Below are positions 1 to 12,200 of a stretch of DNA of 64,000 nt, one piece after another (positions within the stretch are counted from its first letter, which is position 1; each line of letters begins with the position of its first letter). The notes under the pieces are model-generated. The model had not been told where the DNA came from, made no database searches, and saw only the letters and a program-made list of their open reading frames with translations. The stretch is from Varanus komodoensis (Eukaryota; Chordata; Lepidosauria; Squamata; Varanidae): contig NW_025335523.1 of the NCBI RefSeq assembly GCF_004798865.1, forward strand, positions 123,749 to 187,748. The letters are read 5' to 3'. Both the position numbers and the translations under genes were made by a program.

Positions 1-58
1 GATCTAAAGATGTCATTCAATATCATATGAAGATAAGAATTCAGAAAAAACTGCCTAC

Positions 59-226
59 TCATGTTTCTGCATAAATGGTGGGCTTCATCCGATTTCAATT
101 CTTTCCATCGATTTTTTGTGATTACGAATGTATAACAACTGTTCTGAAAAGCTATCCATGGTGTATTCTTGATCTTGTGTGGACATTTGATAGAATCATA
201 ATATGCTTCTGATGTTTCCGTTTCAT
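59..226 (-). CDS. LY75: LY75 exon 27: linker and start of CTLD8
   Basis: Residues about 1230-1285, 168 nt, phase 1 to 1; last LY75 exon in the window. It encodes an acidic linker, [28 protein letters not shown] and EAHHLC. Acceptor ATTTTTACAG, donor ATGA|GTAGGC. The remaining CTLD8-10, membrane and cytoplasmic exons must be left of position 1. Confidence 0.95.
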
Positions 227-3200
227 CTGTAAAAATAAACCACATTTCTTTAGAGCACAAGAATATATTCAGAATATAACTAGCTGCCCTAGGATGCAAC
301 ACTGACTGAAAGAAAATTATGGGATGTAATGCTGGCTTCCTGAAAACCATGCTTTTCAAATTAGGAACCAAATCTGGGATGCATACTTGCTCCTGCCCTC
401 TTCCAGAGTAAATCCCCCATCCCTTCTCTTGCTTGGCTTTGTTATGGCTCTGCATTCTGTGTCCAGTGATTCAAACAACAGTTAACAGTAGCCAAATTTA
501 TCTACCCATAGCCATGGTAGGCAAGCTTACTTCAACAGTTTCTAATTCTGGTATAGGAGGAAACCATGAGTTAATGCTAAAATCCAGAGATGTAAGTGGA
601 AGGCACACTTTCTTTTGGAAATACAACATGAAGGGTATGATGTTGCTATTTTAAATAACATTTAAAACACAGAAGCCAAATACTGTATGATTAAATATTT
701 TCAATAATATTTTTTACAAAAATATTCTCAAAACAATAATTCAAGGACTCCTACTTGTTGGCTGGTAGCAAATTGTTCCTGGTTTTTCGCTGTAACAATC
801 AGCTGTTTTCCATAATCCATCGGTATCCAAATATACACAACTGTCAATTAAATCTCCATCTTCTTCAGACCAGCGACTGAAACTGATATGTTTTTTATCA
901 GACCAGTGATAATGTATTCCATCCTAGTGACATAAACATTAAAAAGATTAACAGAATTAAACAATAAAACCGAACTAAACTAAACCACATGACAGCTCTA
1001 AACTCAATTATACAAATGGAATACTGTCTGCACAGAACTAAATATCAGGAACAGTTTTGTGTCCTCCAGTTGTTTTGGGCACCAGATTTCCTACCCCCCC
1101 AGCTTATCCCTAAGACATACTAATGACAGGTTTCCCCAACTTCAACTCCCGTTAGCTCCCACCAGCATGGTGAATAGTCAGGAATGTTGGGACTTGCAGT
1201 GCAAAATATCTTGGTTACAAGCTGGGGAAGGCTGAACACTGAGCCCTGTAGAGAAATGTACAATGTGTAAAGTGTATTCTTCACCATATTTCTTGTAAAA
1301 TTATATCCAAGATTTGTGGATATAAATGAACTTGTGTGTAGGTAGTTATATGTATCGGCCTAGTGTTAATGGCCAGCACAATTGCTTTTGCAGGTCCTTG
1401 GGCTAACGTTAGTCCTCCAACTGGATGGAATGGAGGTATATTTCTTTCCTATTGTGTAAAAGTGCAATAGCTTTTACCTGTACATTTTAAACAGACATCC
1501 ACAAATGATTCACAGTTCAAACAACAGAAGCAGCATCGAAGGGCGAATACTTTACTGATATGGTTTAAACTGTCTCAGTACACACCCCCGTTTGGTATTC
1601 CAATGGTATGTTTCAAAGGAGAGTGAAATGAAACTTACATCTTTGCTGGAGAGTCCAATCCACAGTGGGTAATTATGATGGGCAGCCTGAGCAGCAAGGA
1701 AGGCCTGCTGGTATTGCTCTGTGATGCTAACCAGCTGCATATTATTCTGCAGGCATACCTGCTGTGCCTCATGCCACGTCAGGGCCTTCAGAATTATGGT
1801 GTATGTGACATTTTGATAGTTCACAGTGACATTAAGCTCTTGCTGTGTCTGGTTTTCTGCAACCTCTAAGGAAGAAACCAAATAGTTAAGTAGGACTAAC
1901 TATTCATCACACACTGCAATTTTGTAGAATCAACCATGTCTCCTATACTGTTTTGGAGTATATTTTTTAAGCTTGAAAAGGAGCTTTATAATGTTGTACA
2001 TAGCATTTTCAGTGATGCAGGAAGGACTGCAACACTGAGTCAATTGCTTAAATTAAACTACTAAAACACTTCGATTGACTAGAACAAATTCCTTATTGGT
2101 TCATATTTTTTTCTTAAAATACTATAATACATGTACTTGTAAAAATTACAGATGGCAAACACTATCTTAAGAAACAGTCCTTCCTCCCTGTAACTGGAAT
2201 GCCTTGTGTAAAGTAAGGCACATACATGCATTGTCTAAGAAAAAAATGAGTATCCTTTTTTTGGGAAGTATTTTTCCTATATGCAATATTTTGTAGATAA
2301 TTGGCTTACAGCACAATTGTCTACATGTCTACTCAAAAGTAAAAGTCATTCTATTTAATATGATTTCATAGAATCACAGAATAGTAGGTCATTGGGTTCA
2401 ACCCTCTGCTGTTGCAGAGCAACAATTTACACCATCTCATTCTGACGACTTTCCAGTTTTGGTTGAATGCCTCTGCTGTGGGAGAATCCACAACCATTCC
2501 AGGCTCCACTGTCATAAGGCTCCGACAGTGAGAAAACTGTTCCTGATAGCAAGCCTGAATCTGGGTTTTCACAACTCGAATTGATTATTCCATGTCCTAT
2601 TCCGTGAGATGCTAAGCATTTCATTCAGCAAATATATCTTGGTTAAGATGCCAAAACACCATCTAGGTTGGCTCCTGTCATATGGCATAGCGGTCATGCG
2701 CCAGAAAATTGTATTATAGCAAACACTCATATGGAACTCTGCGTAGCTTGGGCTGTCACATAAATATGATGTATGAGCAGTTTCTTAACAAACAGCCTGT
2801 GTGCAGACAGAGGTCAATCATTTTCCAGGATTCCCATGGATTTCTCGGCTCATAAACATGTGATACTCTTTAGGGATTCTGAGCATTACCAGCATTCTTT
2901 TGACATATGGCCACAGACTTGGTATCAGCACATGAAGTGAAATTCCAGGTTCCAAGATATGACGACTTGGGATCATTGAGCAAAACACCACACTGGTTGT
3001 TTGCTTCCTCATCGAAGAACTGGAAAAGAATGCACCCAGAAGATGGAGTGATAGACACTCAATTAACCATCCTAAGATATACCAGAAAAGATATGGAAAC
3101 ACTCTTTTCATCGTAGCTAAGACATCATATTGCCCTTTTACATTATGAAAATCAAGTATATACTGTCTAAAGTAGTTTATCTGTTCCCAAACTATGTGAC

Positions 3201-6200
3201 TGTTATGTCAGGGATGGCCAACATGCCGTCTTCAGTGGCTGCTGCTCCCATGACTATCTCTGTGCAGCTAGAAAACATATAGCACTCTGCCATCTAAGTT
3301 AGCTGTCTAACCACTGCAAAGGCTCAGAAGTGTCATAGTTAGTTTGTTTCCAAGATAAATATTGTTCAGTTCTGTCGTTGGATAGGGAGAATCCTTGCCT
3401 TTGGATTAAATTTTCCTGTAACCGCCTAAGGCAGAATAGTGTAGCATACTATTATAAACAAAGGGGCATTAGATAATTCGATTTCTTAATATGAGATCTG
3501 ACCATGGAGTTGGGAATCCATGCTCCAAGTCTCTCATTCCTTGTTGGTGCACAAAGAACCACACTGGCTGCCTTTCCAAAGTTGGGAAAGTGACCTCGGG
3601 GAGCATGCAAACATAGCAAGGAGGAAAGGCGACTGGGTCTGCCATGATATGAGGTATCCTGGCAATATCCCAGCCTCCTTCCCTCCTGCTCCAATGCGTT
3701 TCAACTAGATGGCCTGCAGTGTTTATACTGCTCCTCCCACTATGCACTGCATATTTGTAAGCCTCCAGGTTTCAGAGGTTATGATCCTCAATGGTGCAAC
3801 CCACAGGACTGTAAATAGATTTTTTTTCTCTCAGTCATTATTATGCACTTTTAAAAATATTATATTTCTTTATGCTATATAATTATTTGTTTGAATATAA
3901 CAATTATACTCCATTTAATTCAAGAAAACTCTGCCCAGTGGCATTATTCTGGATTTTGGCTTTCTGTACAAGCCAAAACGGGAGGGCATACTTCCAGGGG
4001 TCAAAGGACCACATTCCCCCGGAAGGGGAATATCGCAGCCTTATCTGCTGAATGTGCTGACACAACTGGGCAGCAGCAAGTGGCACAGATGGGCTGCTTC
4101 AATCTGAAAGGATGCTGTGGCACAAAAGGGCCAAGGAGTCCATGGGCTTTGCCCTGCCCATCCCAGCTCTCAAGGAAGGCACTCAGCTACAGACCAAATA
4201 CTTAGGAAGCCTTGACAGATTTTACTTTCTTCTCTCTTTTGTGGGACACACAATTCTTTCCCTACCCTACACTGGTAGTCCTTTTCTACCTTAACCAACT
4301 TCATGAATTATCAGGAATTATCATGAAGTCTACATGAAAAGAACAATCTCAACAACTTACATCGAGCTGAACCTTTCTTATCCTTCCTTGAAGTAACGGG
4401 TGGAAATTGCTATATTTTAGTGGACTGCCATCTTCCCACTTGTTTTCACGTGTGTGAACCCGAAAGTGCAAACCAATCCAAATATTTGGGGGTTTATGAG
4501 GAAGCAAGGATGTTATAAAATCTGTTGGGTGAAAGAGAAATATTTGTGTTTTAGAATCAGGCAGCCGGAAGAGACATTCTACAATCTGTTTGCATATGTA
4601 AAACAATTCATCCTTCGCTTATGCCAACTGCATTTCCTTCAGCTGCAAATCACCTTGTCTACGAACTGCAATTAGTGCAATACTAGTAAACCAGTCTGTA
4701 GCTACCGATGGCAGGAAATTCTGAATTTGCTTAGAGGGCTTTCTTCATCTTTTACTCCAACCCTTAGATCAGAGGTGAGAAACTTCTCTCAGCATGAGGG
4801 CCACAATTAGTTGAGGAGAAGATCAGGTCAAAATGTGGGGTCCAGATAACAAGCATTCTGACATATTTTGACTTCTCATGCTTAGGAGACACATTTCCAC
4901 TTTTTAGCATGGGGAAAATGTGTAAACACTAGAAAGTCAATGAATGACTGGCTGCCCTTCAGGGATGGCTGCCCTGAAGCACTCTCCACAGTGTGTACAG
5001 GAAGAAGCCGAGAGAAGGCGCTGCGTCATGGTAAATGCCTGCTGAAGCAGGATGCAGAAGCCAGCTCCCTGAGCCCGGGTCTGCGGCTTGAGAGCCTGGC
5101 CCCACAGCAGGGCCTTTAGGCGTGCAAACTGCCTTCTCCTGACCTGCTTTGCAAAAGCCAGCAGTCTGTACAGCAGCCCTTTCCAAGAAGGCAGCTGCGG
5201 TGCCTGTCCGTTAATGGTATCTTTCTGACACGCAGGTGCCATTTTGAAGAAAGCCTTTGAGGCTGTGCACTTTGAAGTGGGAACCCAAATACAGGAAGAA
5301 GGAGAAAAAAACTAAAAGACAATAGGAGAAGATGAAAAGAAAATGGAGGAAGAAAACTCTGTTCACCATGTCAGAAGAGGACGGTAGAATGGAGAGGTGA
5401 GATAGCGTTCCAAATGCTAATTGCTGCGGTGAGTGAAAACAAACTGGGAGACAGACAGGAATCAAAGCTGCATGACAGGGAAACTCTCACATAAAATTGT
5501 ATTTAGCTTTGGCATGTTCTAAAAGTCTGTTTTGTGCAAACATGTAACCCATTTCTGTGAGTCACAGAAACCACAAAGAAGCAGAGTGTGTTGAGACATT
5601 CTTGGTTCAGACACAATGGCCTGGTTTGTATATCAGGCTCACCATGGCTTGTTAATCCAAAATGAGATACATTATCATTTTGAATATGAAATTCTCAATT
5701 GCGTATCATGCAAACCTGGTCACTGTGAGCTATTTGAGGGTTAAACCACCTTCACATAACCATACCACAAACAGAGGGTGATGTAAGGGTTGTGTTACCC
5801 ACAGCAGCTGGGTCCACAAAACATGACAATTCTCTAATTACACCAATCAAGAGTTGCATATTCAAAATGGCAGCTGGCACATGCCATTACTTACTGGGGG
5901 TTGAGCAATCCACTCTGTCCTGCAGACAGAGTTAATTAGGGTGTTAAAAAACAAATGTTTCCAATCTGGTTCACTGGTGTAAGCTAAAAAAATCATTTTC
6001 TTTCAATGAACAAAATGTAAAGTCACATAGCAATTTATTATGAAGCAGAATCAATTCCATCAGCTATATCTTCAGTGGGCAAAGTTATATTCTCTCTCTC
6101 TCTCTCACATACACACACACTCACACTCATGTGAACACAGGTGTAGTGAGAAAGAAAAAGTGTGAGCAACACAAGGTAATGAAATGGAAAAAAAATAGTC

Positions 6201-9200
6201 TCTCACTATTCAGAACGGGGTTTGTTTTGAGGATGCAGAATATAACAACTGTAAAATTGGATTGTGTGTTAAAAACTCTTATCAGTGGCAATTCAGTTCC
6301 TTTCACTCTTGCCTGAAACAAGCAGTCTTCTATTTTGCTGCACTGAGCAGAAACTTTCATGTGCAGTTTAACCATCCCAGATTTAGAAGCACAAGCAAAC
6401 CTCACATGCACACTACTTTTCAATAGTAGTGCACATGCACATGGTAGGCATGTCATTAGTGGAGCTAGCTGGAGCCAGGGGTCAGACTAGATGGCCCAGG
6501 AGGCCCCTTTTGACTCTGTTTCTAGTGTAAGCTTCAGGGTTGAATTTAGCTTCAATTTATCCAGGGTTGAGAAACCAAGTAATATATATATATATATGAA
6601 TAAACAAAACATGTCTGAGATAAATATCTATATTGGCATATTAAGAAAAGATCCAGTTGGTTCAAGAGGGCAGGGGAAAGAGCACCATTTACCCTTATTT
6701 CCACAGCAGGTGCTAGAAAATCTGTAGAATCCTGATGTCTCGCCTATCTCCAGAAACATTCAGAGATCAATGTAATGCCTAGTTTTCTAGATTAAACCAT
6801 ACTTACTAAGAAGCATGGAATCTAGCATCTTACCTTGTTCAGCTTGGTTTTTGATTGAAGGAAGGAACCCATTATACGAATGGCAATATTCACTCGCTTT
6901 TCTAAACGTTAGATCCTTAGGTGGCACCAATTGAAAACACTGAAAGAGGAGTATTTTTCTTAAAGCAACATATAGTGAACTGATTACGGTGAGAATTCTT
7001 TGATGCTTAGTTTAAGGTGTAGCTGACAAAGCACAACATCAATCCAGGATCGGGCAGATCCTTACAAAAAACAAGTTGTTACAATTCAGGGTCACTCTAT
7101 GACCTTGCAAATACCCATCAAACTGATTTGGAGACTTAACATCAGAAGATATATTAAAAGTTTTCTAATAGATATCACATGGTCTGAAAAATAAAGGGAT
7201 AAGGATACTTATTTATTTTTACCTGATCCTGGAAAACGAACCAGTTTTCCGGGCACTTTCTCTGAGGTGCTTGAAAATTCGGATCGTGTGCCTCCAACAG
7301 CGATGTGTTGTATTTCTCACAGATGAAAGGGAGCTTGGCACTGCAATCTATGGTGTTGTCTGCAGGAACCATAAACAGACAAGTAAAACCATAATGTTAA
7401 TATCTTTGTGTTGTGTCCCGCGGTTTTACGGATGAGACCAGAGACCAGCTGGAATTTTCGAGAGAAGCAGTTTATTTCCTGCAGGGACCAAGCACTCATT
7501 GGAGTGTGGTCTCGAGCAGAGGGAAGACATTGCTTTTATACTCTTTTACACTTATGCTTGAATAACAGCGAACAATAGGGGAAAGCTACCAAGCCCCATT
7601 TGCACATTTATCATGCTAAAGCAAGCAAGCGAGGGTACAAGGGTGTAACGTCTGCGGTGATGCTGGAGCGTAGCCTGCTTTGTTGTCAGCCTTGCGTAGC
7701 GTGCACATCCTTGTTCTTGTCCTTGTTCTCACGCGAACAGGACACCTTGACCATGCTTTTTACCCGTGACGAGCCATGCCCTGGCTGCGTGTCCGATTAT
7801 GAGGGGGGTTACAACACTTTGCATCAGAACTGATTCGTTTGAGGTCCTGTTCACACTTAACAAGAGAGAACCTTGAGCTCAAAAGCAGGACTCACACTTT
7901 GCCAGCAGACAGTTGTTGGTTCAACTCACATTATCTCCAGTTTAAAAAACTTTAGTCACAGTGTTGGGAAATGCTTCTTGCTGCTTGAAAGGGCGAGCTG
8001 CTCTCCTCAAACTGTAGCTCTTTGAGGTGTTTACTGTGTAGTCAAAAACATGGGCTGTACACCCATGCAGACTTGGCTGGAATGTCCTAGAGCTGAAACA
8101 TTTAGACAGGAAGCTCATGCTATCTCCTGCAGCATGTGCCTCGAGGGTGATGTTCCAAATGTTTCCCTCAAATAGCAGCACCAAAAAAACTGAGGGAAGC
8201 AAGTGAGAAACTTCCCAAAATACTTGTAGCAGAGTAAGAAGACGGACTGTGTGGCTGCACAAGGACCATCGAAAGAACAATAGTTACAGGTAAGCAACGT
8301 GTCCTTCTTCACAATCCCTGTGCATCAGGCAGAAGGGTGATAAGCCAGCTGGCTTACCCAAGGAGAAGGGTTCAAGTGCAAGCAGCGTCCCTGCTAGTCT
8401 AAACACTGAAGCAGCACCACTTAATATAAAGGCTGCAGACGATGAGCAGGCAGAGGCCTTGCATAGGTTTTAAAGAAGAACACCTCTCAACTGGGGGAAA
8501 CAACCGGGTACACAATGGGCCTGAGGCAACAGTGAGAGCCAAGTCAGAATGTACTGGAGCCTGATCATTTCAGAGATCCAATCTGATGGTCTTCAATATC
8601 AAAGCACCCTTATTTTTGCCACTGTAACTGACAAAGTAAGTATCAGAACCTTTTGAAACACAGCAGGCCCATGAAGGTAGGATAGAATCCATTGCGCTCC
8701 TGTGAAGGAAGAACACTATGGAGCTATGATTGCATTTGGCAAGAAGATGGGAAGAGTGGAAGCTTGGTTCAAATGAAAATGTGTCAAAACTTTAGGTAGG
8801 AAAGTTGGATCTGTCCTACATGCTGCCTGGCCCAGTGGAGGACCACAATTCTCAGGCTGGTCCGGAAGGCACCTCACTCGATGTCTGGAGGTTATGGCAA
8901 TGTGCAAACGTACCTTGCATGTGAACAACCTGGGATCACACAAAGCCAGCAGTTTGAAAGGCTTGGGCATTAAGGCAGACAAAACTACAGAGAGGCTCCA
9001 GGAAGGAATTGGCCAGGAAACCGGCAGGGATATAGTACTTCAGTCTCACTAGAAGTGTCCAAGTCAACAGATGGAAGCAAAACATATTGAACACAGACAA
9101 TGCTGCCAAATAAATTTGAAAGGATGATAAAGCAAGTCTTCAATTAACAGAAACTGAACAGGATGAAAGAACAGGAAATAGGATTAACTGAAATGGAGTC

Positions 9201-12200
9201 AGCAGGCAGCAGGAATTCTCACCCCTGAGAGGGACCCGAAGAGCCATAAGCTATTGTTAGAAGACACTGCAAAATCAGAGAGCACTCTCACAAAAAATAA
9301 AGGGAAATGTTAAAAAGTGGTAAGCTATGAAGCAGTAGATAGAAAGACTAGGAAGAGTAAAAATAAAAAAATACACAGCTCCATCATCAAAGACGTGATT
9401 TAGTACAGAAGGCTCCCAATGCTGCTGCAGCAGTCGAAGACAGACTGAGGCAAAGTAAGTGTCTCTTAAGTCCTGCCCTCTGGACATGCTTTGGAGGAGT
9501 CGGGCCGACTTCCTGCCTAAGATCTCAGCTCAGAAGAGTTCCAACGCAAGATCCCCACGGACACAAACCCCATATATGTGATGCACACAGACCATGAAGA
9601 ACCACCCTGGAAATATGCTGTCAGGAAATACGTTACCATGGAAAGATAAATTCCAGCCTACAGCTATGCCCAATCTGGTGACAGAAGTTATGCTGCCTTG
9701 GTGCGCCCTATTCCCCTGAAGAAAGGAGTTCACAGAGCCATACAGTCGGAAGGGGCCTAGAAGGCCATCGGCCGCAACCTCCTGCTGAATGCAGGAATCA
9801 AGACTCCCATCCAAATACCAACCAGGCCTGACCCTGCTTAGCTTCCAAGATTAGGCAGGATTGGGCACCTCAGGCTATATGGAAGCTGGTTATCTCCCGT
9901 AATCAAGAAAATCCCTTGGGGTCAAGTTCAGTATGTACACACGCACATGCGCACACACTTGGGTCATATACTGTATATATTGTCCCATAATCTATTCCCC
10001 ACCCTTGGGTCAGGTCCTGCAAGCCTCAGCCAAGTCCTTTCCTTTGCACCCTGACTGGCATGGGAGTGGCATTAGAAGGAGGCGGCTGGCTTGACGGGCT
10101 TGCAGGACACAGAGGGGAGCATTCTGAACACTGGCGATGCACCCACCACGCAGAGCACGCAGGCTGTGCCAGCCACCTGCAGAGCCTCTAGTCCAGTTGT
10201 TTCTTGGCTATCTGTGCTGTTAGGAAATGTTATAAAAGCTGCAGAAGTCCTACTGACTTCTACAGACTGCATGAACTCTGAATGCAGGACCATCTCTAAG
10301 ATTACAAACAAGCCCTGCCAGTCTATATTTATTGCCTTTAATATTTGAAGCAATGTTCTGTCTCTGTATATATTTTTTAAAAACCACGAAAGTCTCTGTG
10401 GCTGAACGAAACAAAAAGATTTAATAGGGAACAATAAACTGTTCCCAAAAAGAAAAAACTCTTAAGGGTTGTAAAGGACCTGTTTTAAAAATAAACACCT
10501 TACCTCTAAACCAGGTTTGATAAGAAACATGCCAACAATTCCTGAAGTGTCGTTCATGGTAGTATGAAAATAACGCAGAACTAGACACAACAAAGAAAAC
10601 AAGTATTTTAAAAGTAGCCTTCAGTTGTTATTGAAAGACAAGACGACTAAGTAACAAGCGAGCTATGCTGGCTTCTTTATCTGGCATCTGTTATATTACG
10701 CAGAACAGGTTTGCTGGAAGAACAGAGATATGGAGATAGCATCTTTTTCTGCAGCTACTGAACACAGTGATTGTTCCTCAATTGTTAGGTTTCTGTTACT
10801 TTCTGCCTTGAGCACTTTGGCCCTGCTGCAGTTCCAATCTGGGGACTCTTTACTTATTGCTTATTCTAAAAATTCTGTCCATGCAATTCCTGATTTGCTT
10901 TGGGATAAAGAAGAGGGGCTGGCACGCAATCCTAATCAGCACTAAGATTATTAATTAATTAAATTTGTTACTCACCTTTTTCCTTCAAGGGACCCAAGAT
11001 GGTTCACATAATTCTCCTCTCCAGTTTGTTTTTAAATTGACCCTGTGAGGTAGATGAAGCTGAATGTCAGTGACTGGTCCAAAGTCACACACTGAGATTC
11101 ATGGCCAAGTGTAGATTAGAACCCAGATCTCCGGTGTTCCAGTCCAACACTTTAACCACCACACCACACTGCCACAGATATTCCGTTGAGGCACTTGCCC
11201 CTTGGCAAGCCTTACATTGCAATCAGTTTGTATCGATGCCAAGGACACTTCCACAAATTTTCAGAAGTGCTTGTGACCCAAGCAGATTGTGCATCTAATC
11301 CACTGGTTTTTTGTTTTTAAATATCTGTGAAACTCCTGTGGAAATTTCCTGTGGAAGGTGGTATCAAATTTCAGATGATGAATAAATCTTGAAACTCTTA
11401 GCTCCAACATCTAGCCTAGTGCTGCAGCTTGTTCACATTACTAGATCATTATGGGCCAGGCACCAATTTTCAGTCAAGCTTACCTCACAGGGTTGTTGTT
11501 GTGAGAATAAATGGAGGGGAGGAGAACTTTGTAAGCCACTTTGGATTCCCTGTAAAAGGGAAAAAAAACAGGGAAGAAATGCAGTATGATAATATAATGA
11601 TAATGATAGATGGGTCTACATACAGCGAATGAAATCGACTTGTAGAAGGTGTGTATCTCAGCCACCAATTCTGCTTCTGATCTGATAACTGCAAAAGCAA
11701 AAGGAGATGTGGACTTAAACCTGGACGACCAAATATCTTTCAGTACAGTTACAGTGCAAAGCAAAGTAAGTGTAACAAAGTGAAAACCTTCTGCATAGTT
11801 AGATCATTTATGATCACATCCCACCACCAATCCAGGCTTCTCAGTAATATATTGGGGCTCAAAGCATGAAGCCATTTTAATTTTCATCTTTGAATTGCAG
11901 TGCAAGATTTCCCTGCAGCAAAACTACAGCCTGCTGATTAGAAGCCTCTGCGTGGCGGCAATTCATTCGCAAAGACAGTTGGTGCTCTTTGACCACTGCT
12001 TGCTCAAATGGGAATCAGGCCAAGACCCTCATGTGGTGCTTAGGAAGCCTCGACTTTCTTGAAATGGGCTTCCTCCTGCACTCCAGATCGTAAGAGTCTC
12101 AAGCCCTGTTAACTGTTTTTCCTGCACTTTGGAAAGATGGATGTTCCTACAAGACTAATCTTAATGGGTTTCAATCAAACATGGCTCTAATCTACGTGAA

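Noticed and set aside
9825-9895. 5S rRNA gene
   Set aside because: Only the 3' half of 5S is present and it is fused to a SINE tail.
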